16,027 bases of DNA from Smittium mucronatum (Eukaryota; Kickxellomycota; Harpellomycetes; Harpellales; Legeriomycetaceae). The stretch is taken from assembly GCA_001953115.1 (NCBI GenBank), contig LSSL01006973.1, forward strand, positions 1-16,027, read 5' to 3'. The notes beneath the pieces were generated by a model. The model searched no databases and was not told the DNA's origin. It saw only the letters and a list, made by a program, of their open reading frames with translations. Made by a program: the position numbers and the translations under genes. Position 1 is the stretch's first letter. Each line of letters begins with the position of its first letter. Below, in pieces: positions 1 to 9,790 of the stretch.

Positions 1-83
1 TATTTGTTGGGTATCAGTTTTTTTTAGTTTTTTAATTTAACTTGATCCTTTATTGTTGTATTATTTTAAGGATATGATTTTTC

Positions 84-130
84 CATGAGCCAAACCAATC
101 CCATCATCGACTTTATTTAGGCTCTTATGG
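84..130. repeat. Imperfect inverted repeat (weak hairpin)
   Basis: CCATGAGCC at the left is nearly complementary to GGCTCTTATGG at the right, with a 2-base bulge and a loop of about 27 bases. In an A+T-rich sequence such a G+C-bearing stem stands out slightly, but there is no gene next to it to which it could serve as a terminator. No role is assigned. Confidence 0.25.
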
Positions 131-269
131 GTATTTTTTTTTCATTTTTATAAATTTGGAAGAGACTTCTACAGTCTTCTACATATCATTTCCCTTTCCT
201 TTTTTATTTTGGTAATTTTTGTCTAATTTTCACAGAACAAATTATCTTTTCAATTTATTTTGGTGTTAT

Positions 270-563
270 TTATTTTATTATGTTATATATTTTTTTGATA
301 TCCCGAAAAAATTTCCATTCAATCGCCCTATTCTTTGCATTATGTCCATACTTGAGTTGGTTGGGGATCACTTCCAAGCCATAATGTCCTGGATATCCAA
401 TAAATTTAGAAACCCATGCGTTTTTTCCCCATTTTTGGCTAAAATAATATCCTGACACTTGTATATGGATCATGTATTTTGCTTTTTGTGTTTCAATGTT
501 GTGTTTTTTAGCATCTCTCTCAATTTTGAGAGCTACAGGTATTCCATGAGAACAAACTATCAT
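270..563 (-). CDS. Possible chromo-barrel (MRG15/Eaf3-like) protein fragment
   Basis: This is a 97-codon minus-strand frame with an ATG start. Seen in the sequence: its first 220 bases (about 340-560) are clearly richer in G+C than the flanks, and the residue content (K, H, W, Y, G) is more protein-like than the F/L-rich plus-strand reading. Residues 3-7 read VCSHG and residues 29-51 contain KYMIHI, then GY, KW and AWVSK. Known of the family: chromo-barrel domains of MRG15/Eaf3, subunits of histone acetyltransferase and deacetylase complexes, read as a CxHG start followed by KYfIHy-GW and W-eWV. The order and spacing agree only roughly, with an insertion in the middle. The C-terminal MRG domain would have to lie at 1-270, but that stretch has stops in every minus frame, so this would be a truncated or broken copy, or an unrelated small protein. 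No promoter or polyadenylation signal was identified. Confidence in the family call is low. Confidence 0.3.
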   Translation of the reverse strand: MIVCSHGIPVALKIERDAKKHNIETQKAKYMIHIQVSGYYFSQKWGKNAWVSKFIGYPGHYGLEVIPNQLKYGHNAKNRAIEWKFFRDIKKIYNIIK

Positions 564-599
564 TTTTCAAGAAAATTTTACGATAATTTACTATTTTTT

Positions 600-3500
600 T
601 ATGATTTAAATGTAATCGGCTGTTTCTAGCTATTTAATTTCTTCGTTTTTATATTTTATATTTATTTTTTTGTTTTTTTTTTTCTTCTCATTTTTAAATT
701 CGAGAACAGAATCATTATTTTGACTCTATCTCATAGCAAATTTAGATTTAGAAGATTTTAAATGTTATACCTGTTTATATTTCTTCCAGTTCCCTATCGA
801 CACATTTTATGTAAAACACCAGCCTAAAGGGGACTTTTGCCATTTTTAATACTATTATTTTTTATGCGGTCGTCCTCCTGTTAAGATTTTTATTTAATTT
901 TGTGGGTATAAATTTTTGATTCTTGTATCTCATAAAAGACGATTTTTGAACTTATTATCTTGCGGTTTTAATCTGTCACTTGCATTTTATGCTCATTTGT
1001 TTATTTTGTCTACTTGGATGTATTCATCCACAAGTTAATCAATTTTTAATATTTAGTTTTTAAATTTGAATTTTTTATTTTCTTCTCTCCAGTTTGTGAA
1101 CATTTTTCTTTATCTTGGATTCCTATCCTTCTCCTGGGAACTAATGTCTATTTCATAATTTTTAAAAAAACTTTTTTTTGTTAAAATGTTCTTAAATGTA
1201 GGGATTTTCATAGAATAGATCCTTTTTTTAGATTTTTGTGTTTATTTTCTTTATTTAGATATAAAAAGAGATATTATAGGATCAAATATTTATTTATATA
1301 GATTAAAAAAATGGTACTTATAAAAAAATTAAATTTTTGCCATTAGAAGTATTATCTAAATACTATGGTTTTAAAAATTAAAGAAATCCGATCCAGTTAT
1401 ATGTAAGAAATTGGATTTTCATCTTTTATGGTATTGCTGATACACAATAATATAAATTTTATAAAAATATTAGCGTGAAAAATAAATAATGTTCCAGCCC
1501 AAAAAACATATATATTAAAATTTCTAGCAAGTGCTGCTATAAGTTGATCCGAAAAACTTATTGAATTATATTAAGAATTTAATTGCATTATAGATTAATA
1601 AATTCAATAATATTCCCATAAATTAACCCATTTAATTTATTTAAAAGTATATTGCATTATTATTTTTTTCCAAATGTGTATTAACCTAATTGGAAGATTA
1701 AAATTTTATCCTCTTCGAGAATTTATGATTCACTATTGGTTTTTTTTATGCTTCCCTAATTTTTAAATATTGAATTAGGATTATGAGTAAAATATATTAA
1801 GAAAATTGGGTTTGAATTACAAAAAAAAATCCTGTTAGAAAGATATGGATAATTAATCGGCGATACCAATTTTTTATGCGATTATTCGATTGGTCCAGTT
1901 TAATTTATTATATATCCAAGCGTTTTATTATTAACAAAAAGTAATGCAGTGAAAATGATCTCCCAATTGTAATAATTTCCAAATTTCCTCTTCTCAGTCC
2001 CAAATTTGATCTTGGCTTATATTTTTTTAAATCAGCCATTTCAACTTGTATAATTTTCCGATAAATAAAATAATTATTATTTCAATGTAAAAAATGTATG
2101 AAGTTTTTGAATCAATTTTTTTATCATCAACCCTAAAATGCTTAAAGATAAAATATAATCGATAAAATCATTCCTAAATTTTTTTGGTTTAAATAGAAAG
2201 TTTTAATTGTCATTTTCTAATTTTATCATCAAAAAATATTTCCTATAATTTTATCTTTTATCGATCTATAAAAATATGTTTATTATAATGTTAAATGTCT
2301 CATTTAAAATAAAATAGCAATTTTTAGGGATTTGATGATTTTAAACGTGATTAATATCCCTTTATTAGAGAAAATTAATTTAAAAACACATTAAAAAATT
2401 GAAAATGAAATTTTTTTTTTTAAAAAAAGGAGTACTGTTGCATAATTAACATTGTAAAAAATCTAAAAGCTGTAAACGAAGGTTTTTAACAGGTGAAAAC
2501 TCAACTTTCATAAATTTTTGAAGCTCTATTTCTCGCTAATGTCGAAAATTTAAATTTTTCAACCAGTACAATATAAAATTATTAAAAAACTTTAAATTAT
2601 GATTTTCTGATTAATCAAAAACACAGGATTTATTTTAATTCTCGATAAAATTTATAAATTGTCATTTTTCAGAGAATTATTAGATAGAAAAAATGTTTTT
2701 TTGTATTTTTTTTCTGATAATCCGCAAAATCTCAGTAATTTAAAGATAGGGGAAATTAAAAACATTAAAAACCTTTTTAAAATGTTTGTTTTGGGTAATA
2801 AATGCTAAATAATGTTTTTTTTGAGAAAATATTTGCTTTTTGACTAATTTCTTAAAAGATTGAGATTAGTATATGGTTTTTCAGAATTAGGTATTATCTT
2901 TAAAATTGATAGATTTTTTTGAAAATATTCACACCAAGTTTAAATATTAATATTAAACTATTAAAAAAAAAGATATATTTATAAGATATATGTCAAAAAA
3001 GGATTCCACAGCTCATATTTTTAAACTTAAATTGTAGCACATCTAATTAAACAAGTTTACAAACCTTCATATTTGAATATTAGCATTGAATCTAAAAATG
3101 TTTCATAAAAATTACAATCAGTCTAAAGGTGAACATAAACTCAGTGAATCCAATTTCTCGATATAATACCAATTCAGTTGTTATACTTTCTTAAATAAAA
3201 TATCTTTATATATCATCTTAGGTTCCATAAATGAACCTAAAAATGATTAAAAATTGAAAGAAATTTTAAAAATATCTCATCAGTTTAAAATAAAAAGGTT
3301 CAACTTACACGGGTTTTTTATCTAATCCTCTAAATTTTATTATTCCTCAAAAAAAAATTCATATCCTATTGGTTAAATTGAATCAAAAACTATTACAATA
3401 ATAATGTATAATAATTTACAAAAAACCCTATTCGACTATAAAAAGATTATGTACATTTTTTCCAAGAATTTAAGGTCAAAATTTTTCTAAGGTAAAATTT

Positions 3501-3870
3501 CTGAATATATTGTGAAAAAAATATTTTAAATAAAGAGGAAGGGAATTTAAATTTTATTAAACCAAAAAGATTTTTTAGCAAAAAAAAGTATTGCAAATTA
3601 TATCTAAGAAAAATTTAATCTTTATTTTTATAAGTAAAAATTCTACAATATAGAATATTTATTTTCAATTTATCGAGAAATTATATATTCAATATAAGTG
3701 AATTCATATGAATTACAATATCAAAAATAAAAAAAAGGCTGAGAATGATTTTAGTTTGAGAAAAAATACAAATAACTGATTCCAGGCTCTGAAATTGCTA
3801 CTATTTTGTTGAAAATAGCCTTTTTTCTTGCACTATTAAGGCTTTCGTTTGTTTTTTTTTTTGGAAAAAG
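600..3870. other. A+T-rich desert with no supported gene
   Basis: Over 3 kb of sequence made almost entirely of A/T runs, with stops in all six frames every few dozen codons. I saw no tRNA, no conserved protein motif and no long repeat. The only structured spot I noted is a small hairpin near 3218-3240. The stretch may be old, fully eroded transposon DNA, but nothing in it can be identified by eye. Confidence 0.6.
3218..3240. repeat. Perfect 8-bp stem hairpin
   Basis: TTAGGTTC and GAACCTAA form an exact 8-bp stem around the 7-base loop CATAAAT. The similarity continues imperfectly outward (CATC on the left against AATG on the right). Four of the eight pairs are G/C or lie beside G/C, unusual for the desert around it. 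No adjacent gene is seen, so a terminator or processing role cannot be argued. Confidence 0.4.
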
Positions 3871-3879
3871 CTGATTATC

Positions 3880-4071
3880 TTGAAATATTTTGGATTTATT
3901 TTTGCTTTCCATGCACTCAGATCCCTTATTTATTTATTTTATTTTGAGGACTCTATATCCTTTATTTTGATTGAATCATATATTTTGATATCATATATTC
4001 TTATAGGTGTCCTCTTAATGTCAAATTTGTTAATTATACAAATATGTATGTACAATCTCTATTTTAAGTAA
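3880..4071 (+). other. Hydrophobic 63-codon open frame, probably not a gene
   Basis: The frame begins at a TTG and has no upstream ATG. Its translation is almost wholly hydrophobic (I, L, F, Y, S), which is what random A+T-rich DNA gives when read on the T-rich strand. It could in principle be a small two-helix membrane protein, because there are two hydrophobic runs separated by an ED-S motif near residue 23. There is no start codon, no neighbour and no family resemblance to back that up. Confidence 0.1.
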
Positions 4072-4097
4072 TGATCATCTGGATATATCAATAGATA

Positions 4098-4450
4098 CCC
4101 TAAAATCACCGTTTAACCCTCCAAAAAAAATCGAAGATTATACTTTCGTTTTTATCGGCTGACGGCTAATTCATATATAATCCTTATTGAGATTAAGAAA
4201 AGATTGAACGTTTTAGAAAATAATTTTGGCTATTTAAAGTCTTTTCACGATCATAGGAATTCTTTATCTTGGATATTGTTACTCTAAAAATTTTTTAAGA
4301 CCTCCGAAACCTTTATTGGCCTTTATGGCCCATTAATCACAGATAACATACTCATCATCAGTCCTAAAATCAGCGGAGATCTTTTTCGAAATTTTTTTTC
4401 AAATTTTTTCCATCTTCATGCTGACAGACACTTCGTATATAGTCCCTTCT
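4098..4450. repeat. Diverged direct repeat, two units about 260 bp apart
   Basis: Unit A (about 4098-4190) and unit B (about 4358-4450) share two anchors at nearly equal spacing. The first is CCTAAAATCA followed by a CG-containing stretch. The second is GCTGAC, then TTC, ATATA and TCC. The distance between anchors is 49 bases in A and 47 in B. On the minus strand the second anchor reads IYELAVS in A and IYEVSVS in B, hinting at a duplicated protein-coding fragment, now with stops and shifted frames. The origin is not recognised. Confidence 0.35.
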
Positions 4451-4550
4451 ACAGCTGGAATTTTAAAAATTCATCTTTCATCGGGTATTACGGTAAATTT
4501 CCAATTAAAAAAACACCTGTGGTTTTTTTCCAAAATAAAATATTTTAATT

Positions 4551-4748
4551 TTGTGGAAATTTCAACTAGATCTATTCATAAATAAAACTGATCGATTTAA
4601 AATTAAGGCTACTTCATTGTTTTTTATTGAGAATAATTATCTTAGAAGGTTAAATATACCTCTTCATAAGAAGCAGATAATGTCTAATGAGATTATTTCT
4701 GACCAATTATGCAGTAGAATTTTCTATATTACAAGACTAAGAAATTAA
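4551..4748 (+). pseudogene. Possible LINE reverse-transcriptase scrap (second family)
   Basis: This 66-codon open stretch lacks an ATG at its start and ends at a stop. Seen: from about residue 10 it is rich in K, N and I, then reads YLRRLNIPLHKKQ, then SRIFYITRL. Known: in LINE ORF2 proteins of microsporidia the region after the catalytic YADD box often reads fLxnk-IPl-lKk followed about 20 residues later by SR-YY-pLLGsN or P-TYG-E. The order and spacing here fit the first of those patterns, but no catalytic motif is nearby and the frame is lost on both sides. If correct, this family differs from the LINE at 6910-8304, which carries the YGGE-FGMSEAR version. Identification is tentative. Confidence 0.3.
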
Positions 4749-4982
4749 AATATTAACACAATGACCAATTTTCTCGAATTTTAAATAGTGTTTAAATAAG
4801 TATTAGTAACTTATATTTTGGAGCGGAAATACTTTTTATTCCCCCGCTCATCTCTGGTTTTATGAGCCCCTTTTCGCATACAGAATAAAATCAATTAAAA
4901 TAGTTCATATTGAATCCAGTCGAATATTGAATATTTTCGGTATCCCTGATGAAATAATTATATGTTTTAGGATGATACACCT

Positions 4983-5114
4983 CTAGGCCGTCCATTTATT
5001 ATACTGAAAGTACTGAAGCATCCAGAGAATCCTCCACTTAGCCTTTTTTTCTTCCATATAACTATAAATATTGCGGATATTGGTATGGCTTTTCATTTTT
5101 AAGTACTGATTTAA
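4983..5114 (-). pseudogene. Short minus-strand coding-like scrap, unrecognised
   Basis: An open minus-strand stretch of 44 codons reads KMKSHTNIRNIYSYMEEKK, then AKWRILWMLQYFQYNKW, and ends at a TAG. The mix of K, E, W, R and N is coding-like, in contrast to the plus strand here. A second minus frame continues downstream (about 4985-4800) with short open pieces, suggesting a frameshifted remnant of something longer. I do not recognise the family; a mobile-element origin is a guess from the surroundings. Confidence 0.2.
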
Positions 5115-5119
5115 CAATC

Positions 5120-6320
5120 GTTAATAAATCCAAAAATAAAAATATAAACAAAATTTTAAAAATTGGGAAGGTTTTTTTGAGTATAATACTTTTAGAATTT
5201 TTTTTTAATTTTAAGATATACAATCATGTTTTTTGATTTTAAAACATTTCTGAGTTTTTGTTTTAATCTAAAAACCTATTCCACAAAAAAAACGAAAAAA
5301 ATAAATAATAAAAATACCCAGATTATTATTTTTGAATATTCTAAAGAATTATTTTTTTAGCTGAAATCACATTTTATTTATTCTAAAGAGTATTGTTTAC
5401 TTTTTTTTTACTTTTTATTCGCGTTTTCGATTTAAAAATACGATTAAAAAATATTTTCGCGTAGTTTTTTACCGTATATTACAATAAATTTAAACGCAAA
5501 ATTTCTATTTTATCTGAAAACAGTTTCAATTTACATTTAAAAAAATATATTCTGCCAATTGCGAAATTAAAAAATCAAAATTCCGATGTTTTTTTCCCTT
5601 ATATAACTCAATATTATTATTTCAAAAAAGTTTAGGTGGATTTATATAACGATTATAATACTTGATTTCATTTCTTGTAAGAAAATTAAGAGGTATTTTT
5701 TTTCACTCAATTGTGTTAGGATATTAAATTTTGTGTTAAGATTTATTAAAGTTATTTAAAAATATAAGAAATAATTAACCAATAAAATTTATTATTTAAT
5801 TTCACTCAAGTCTTTGTTTTAAGCCCCATTTAGAAAAACTTGATCGTTGGCATTAATTTCCGTTTGAAAAATTTGAGAATAAATCATATATTTACCATTA
5901 GAAAATAATAATCATATTCTATTAATATATAACTAGATGCCAAATCTTTAATTTTCTGTATACAATTTTATACTCATTTAATGTAGATAGCTCATTTAAT
6001 ATTTACATATATTTATGTTCATGGATTAAATAGGCTTATTGGTTATAATAATGACCCCATAGGCACAGAAAAAAAGGTCTATTGAAATGAAAACATCAGT
6101 AATAGGTTTTTATTATATGTATTTCTCAATAATTCTATAAATATAGTGTGGTTTATGATGCAGTAAGATGTGATTAGATGTAGGCGTGGCATCTATTTTT
6201 GATAAGTGACCCACAGATAAAATCATATATTTCAGAAACTTCACAAATTAAGCTTTAAAGATTTTTTTTGCTAAAATACTGGTTGATGTGACCAATTTAC
6301 ATCAATGCGAAGATTTTATG
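5120..6320. other. A+T-rich stretch with no supported feature
   Basis: Mostly A and T homopolymer tracts with scattered G+C. No open frame of note, no RNA gene and no clear repeat were seen. A slightly richer patch at about 6160-6210 contains no motif I recognise. Confidence 0.55.
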
Positions 6321-6323
6321 TGC

Positions 6324-6779
6324 TTATATTTTCCAAATATTGGTGACAAGGAATATTTTGTGTGAGTCTTTTGCGGTTTTAAAAATTCCAGATACCATTA
6401 TTTCGCTCACAATTATAGCCATTGCATCTGAGTTTAATTTCGAGAGTTTGTATCTATTTATAGTTGTTACTGAAGGGATTTGATTTTGTGGAAAATTATA
6501 CACGTTTTTTATGATGCTGAGACGCCATATGTTTTTTTTTGAAAATCTCACTATTTGACTTTTACCCACTTTTTTTTCCCATTTTGTGAGTCTCCACCTC
6601 ATTTATCATTAGCCAATTTTTGTGGGATCTATTGTTTTTTCCTCGAGAAATCCTGAAGCCTCTTTTGGCCGCCAATTTATTTTATTTTTTGGGTACCTGT
6701 AAATTCTTGACCCTATTTCGTTTATTATAAACACCCTCCTCCATTTTTTTTCAGCTCCATATGTAACACAAATCTCTGT
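6324..6779 (-). pseudogene. Broken minus-strand reading frame, family unknown
   Basis: Reading the minus strand in one frame, 56 codons are open from 6779 to 6612. Three consecutive stops follow (TAA TGA TAA, 6611-6603), then an immediate ATG at 6602 and 92 more codons down to 6324. Both halves have coding-like composition, for example EKKWRRVFIINEIGSRIYRY in the first and MRWRLTKWEKKVGKSQIVRF in the second, while the opposite strand is F/L-rich as expected of an antisense reading. A different minus frame upstream (about 6860-6750) is also open and coding-like (residues VNFRKIELAIHKQRFVLHME), so one frameshift may separate it. I could not match it to a family. It could be an eroded transposon protein. 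The 8343-8852 minus frame on the other side of the LINE may belong to the same original gene. Confidence 0.35.
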
Positions 6780-6909
6780 TTATGAATGGCTAATTCAATT
6801 TTTCTGAAATTAACTAAGGTAGAATTGTGATTGTTTTGGAAACTGTCAAATTTATTTTATCGTGTATTTATATTAAAATTCTATTCAAAGAGGCCCTTAA
6901 CATATATTT

Positions 6910-8304
6910 AAATGTCTAGCATTTTCTATTTTTTCCAGAAAATTATTTTTGAATAGGTAATGATTTTAAGGAATTTCCGATTTTCGTACAGAGATAGATA
7001 TTTTTTTATCAAATCTTATGCTTTGGGCCATCTCAATCCTTCTTGATTTTTTAAATTTTTGGCTCAAATAAGTGCAACATGAACAAGATCTTTTACCTGG
7101 GAAACAAAAATAAATTTCAAAAAAAGAGGAATCATGGATATAAGATCTGATTGGCCGAATAGCCCAACTATACATGAAAAAGCCGTGGATAGGACATATT
7201 CATATCAGTACTTGGTATATATAATTAATAGCTGATTAAACTTATCAGAGACCATAAAGCACAATAAAACCAAGTTTTCGAACACTTTTTTTGCGGCTTA
7301 TGTATTTTTAAAACATTCTGATTTTCTGACAGCATTGAAAATAAAACTTATCAAATACATACTAATGCCTACTGGATGCTATGGAGGAGAGACATTTGGG
7401 ATGAGTGAGGCTAGATGCAAGCTTATTCAAACAGCTATAGATAAATAAATAAGATTGGTAGCCAAAGTTGGCTGTAACACCTCCATGGATCGAATAAAGG
7501 AAGAATTAGGAATAAAAAATGTATTCATCAGGAAAAGCACTGCATGTGAGCGTACATACTTCAAATGGCCCACCTCAAAAACATGGACATACGATTTAAT
7601 AAAAAACCGAATCAAGTCAAAAAAGTCAACCTGGGTATCTGAGAGCACCAAATGGATCAAAAAATACTGTGAAAAAAATGAAGCAAGATAAACTGTCATA
7701 TCATTGGCCGAAAGAAACAAAAAAAATAGTCGATCCAGAATACAACACTGGGCCCAGGATCGAAAAATAAAAAATAAAGGAAACTGGATTGAACTCATAT
7801 CCATGCGCCCTGAGCTAAAGTTGGGCCATGAAGAAATTGGAAAAATGAGAATGGTTAGTTTTTGGACCGTACAGAGGCTGGCAAACTCAAAAATCGTCTC
7901 AGAAAATTTAGAAATTTTTTGTCCCTACTGAAATTTGCATACATCAGAGACTGTTTAGCACATAATTCCCGACTGTAACCGATGAAATTCGACCAGATCA
8001 TAGACAATCGGAATATTTTTGATCGCGCAGATAGAAATTTTTTGAGAAAATAATTTTTTTCTCAGCCAATGAATTTAAGTTGGAAATATTTAGCAAACTC
8101 CTTTGGTGAGGGCATAGAACATCTTTAAGCCAGCTCCGCGCCGGAACTGCTGGTCCAAATTTTGAGTTGGAGACAGCTCGATTTTTGGATGGCATCTGTG
8201 TTGCCCGATCACTTGTACTTGAAATTATAAGTGAATCACCAACCGCCTTGAACCAATGCGCAGTGGGTACGGAGCCGTTAGAGCGGTGGAGGGGTGTAGG
8301 ATGA
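6910..8304 (+). pseudogene. Decayed LINE (non-LTR retrotransposon) ORF2, 5'-truncated
   Basis: The intact protein would copy element RNA into DNA at its chromosomal target. One frame runs from about 6915 to 7976, broken by stops at 6954, 7044, 7080, 7233, 7446, 7689, 7929 and 7956. Domain order: a weak reverse-transcriptase palm start (6915-6953). The catalytic YADD box reads YALG at 7017-7028, so both aspartates are lost. The W-KIN-KKCG box is at 7098-7136 with arginine for the cysteine (7125-7127). YLVYIINS is at 7209-7232. YGGE-FGMSEAR is at 7380-7415, EELGIK at about 7500-7517, KWPTSKTW at about 7564-7587. A CCHC knuckle has Cys at 7920, its second Cys turned to TGA at 7929, His at 7959 and Cys at 7974. 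A shifted frame (8128-8301) carries the C-terminal end, including GPNFELETARFLDG, stopping at 8302. The upstream endonuclease and N-terminal palm parts are missing. LINE identity is firm; the exact 5' limit is not. Confidence 0.88.
7920..7976 (+). other. Broken CCHC zinc-knuckle of the LINE protein
   Basis: The codons read Cys (7920), two residues, TGA (7929), nine positions including one stop, His (7959), four residues, Cys (7974). This is the C-x2-C-xn-H-x4-C spacing found near the C-terminus of many LINE ORF2 proteins, where it contacts nucleic acid. The second position is one base from a cysteine codon (TGT or TGC to TGA), which marks the copy as inactive. Confidence 0.6.
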
Positions 8305-8329
8305 GATATTTTTTGAGAAAATTTCATTT
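8037..8329. repeat. Short direct repeat bracketing the LINE C-terminal block
   Basis: The string ATTTTTTGAGAAAAT followed within three or four bases by a T run occurs at about 8037-8051 and again at about 8308-8322. The segment between is the G+C-rich end of the LINE frame, and the reading-frame change falls within it. The copies are 15 bp and A+T-rich, so chance is possible. A replication slip or a mosaic junction is an alternative. Confidence 0.25.
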
Positions 8330-8342
8330 TTTTAAAGCTTTT

Positions 8343-8852
8343 TTACATATTTTTTATACTATTTTTGTATTGTTTAAATAAACACACCGAGTAAAAAAAA
8401 AGATCTTTTAAATTTATATATATTCTATTGAGTGATATTTTGTTTTCTGGCTCTAAAGGGTTAAATATTTGAATAAAACACTTTGAAGCTTTTTTTTTGA
8501 TAATATTACCGGTTACTTTAAAGCAAAAAAAAAAATTGTCTTCCAGCTTCAGAAAATATTTAATTTTTCTTGGATTATTGGGGGCTAATTTTGGTTGGGA
8601 TATTGATTTGATTCGATTTGAAAAAAGTTTAACTTTTTGCTGTATTTCTGACCTTAATATAGGATACTGATTGTGGGAATATTTTGTGTTCGCAATCGAA
8701 TTTCTCAATAAGTCTGCTATTCTGAGAACTGATATCCAAAATTTTGTAATTGTACGATTCGCCAACCATGACATAAATCCTTTCAATTGAACATCATTCG
8801 GCTTATCTTCTGGTATTGTCACTTCTTTGAATATATTAAATAGTCTTATTTA
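8343..8852 (-). pseudogene. Unrecognised minus-strand frame without ATG start
   Basis: The frame is open on the minus strand from just after a TAA at 8853-8855 to a stop near 8343, about 169 codons, far longer than chance usually allows at this base composition. There is no ATG near its beginning; it opens IRLFNIFKEVTIPEDKPNDV and the first methionine comes about 25 residues in, so the true start is lost or further upstream. Residues about 45-100 form a basic, polar, probably helical region (for example ILRSEIQQKVKLFSNRIKS). The last 40 residues are low-complexity and may be read-through. I do not recognise a family. The N-terminal linker of a LINE-type ORF or an eroded host gene are both possible. 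It lies on the opposite strand from the LINE that ends at 8304. Confidence 0.4.
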
Positions 8853-8856
8853 GTGT

Positions 8857-9216
8857 TTGAATTTGAATTTTAAGGGCTTCGATGTTCTGTTGTCATTATT
8901 TTGTATGCTGGATAATACCAATATTGTTTGCAACATGGTTTATTTGAATTTTATTTTCGTTTTAAATTTTCGATTTTTAGCGGGAAATGGAACTTTAAAA
9001 ATAGCCGGTTTGACAAAGAGTATGTGGAGCTCTATTCATATTCTCAAATATTTTTCTTACTCTAGACTATTGCTTAACAATATACATCTACCAATAAAAC
9101 GAGATGAGGCCTTAAAGGCCTACTACCTATAGAGGAGCAAACATTCGATCTTGAGGAACAACCAGGCTCGTGTGAATGAAATGATGAATAGTGCTAATAT
9201 AAATGTATAACAGCAC
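8857..9216 (+). pseudogene. Plus-strand coding-like scrap, unrecognised
   Basis: A frame beginning with a non-ATG codon stays open to a TAG at 9130-9132 and continues in the same phase to about 9207. The first half is F/L-rich and probably not coding. The stretch from about 9000 on reads like protein: KSMWSSIHILKYFSYSRLLL, then LPIKRDEALKAYYL, stop, RSKHSILRNNQARVNEMMNS. The single stop inside an otherwise good frame suggests a decayed gene or transposon piece. No family could be named. Confidence 0.3.
9108..9122. repeat. Palindrome AGGCCTT-A-AAGGCCT
   Basis: An exact 7-bp inverted repeat around a single base, G+C-richer than its surroundings. It lies inside the coding-like scrap at 8857-9216, so it may be incidental to codon sequence. 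No known binding site is assigned. Confidence 0.3.
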
Positions 9217-9488
9217 CTTTTTAAAAAATAAATTACAAAAGAGTATGTTTCATTTTAGCTTTTAGTTATACATGTGCTCGAAAAAATAATTTGTGCACTA
9301 TTTCTGGACTGAATTAAAAAAAATTCAATAGGCTGCCTATGCAATAAGTGTATTTTCTTAGGTTTCGGAATCAATTACCAAATATAGCGGGTTTGCTAAA
9401 AATATGCGTATATCTATCGATTAAATATCGCATCTAACTACCTGGGGTATAAGTTTTTATAAAGCACCAATTGCAAGCTAGGGATATT

Positions 9489-9520
9489 TATTTTGATAAA
9501 AACGCGCTAAAATGATAAAT
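9489..9520 (+). repeat. 30-bp GATAAAAACGCG motif, copy 1
   Basis: TATTTTGATAAAAACGCG followed by a second block ending in ATGATAAAT. Two related copies flank the foldback element (10199-10230 forward, 12315-12346 reversed). The CG-containing core stands out strongly in this sequence, where CG is rare. It could be the end of a separate, older transposon family or a protein-binding site. This copy shares AAG-ACCAATT upstream with the right-hand one. Confidence 0.4.
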
Positions 9521-9768
9521 GCAAACATTTGTCAAGATTCTGATTTTAAACGATATAGCGTAGATATATCAAATTAAATCTAATTGATCAATATGAATCC
9601 CATTCTAAGCAATAAAAGGTTTATATAAATTTAAATGCTTGAAAAAACGAAATTTAGATCAACTGATTCGCATTTGATTTTATCAGTATAAGGAAATTAT
9701 ATTGATAAATGGTCCCTAATTAATATGAAATTAGATAGCTTTCCCATCTTTATTATGTCATACTTCTA

Positions 9769-9790
9769 ATTAAAGCTTTATTAAAGCTTT
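9769..9790. repeat. Tandem 11-bp repeat ATTAAAGCTTT
   Basis: Two exact copies of ATTAAAGCTTT stand head to tail and a partial third (ATTAAA) follows. Each contains the palindrome AAAGCTTT. This looks like simple replication slippage. Confidence 0.55.

Noticed and set aside
219..455. Plus-strand frame of 78 codons near the left end
   Set aside because: F/Y/I-rich translation opposite a better minus-strand frame; no ATG-proximal support and no motif.
6966..7175. Minus-strand frame of 69 codons
   Set aside because: Antisense of the LINE region containing the degenerate YADD and W-KIN boxes.
7427..7804. Minus-strand frame of 125 codons
   Set aside because: It is the antisense of the LINE frame whose plus-strand translation carries recognisable conserved blocks; its own translation is F/L/S-rich.
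7998..8327. Minus-strand frame of 109 codons over a G+C-rich patch
   Set aside because: The plus strand here encodes the C-terminal part of the LINE (GPNFELETARFLDG and following), so the minus reading is taken as a shadow.
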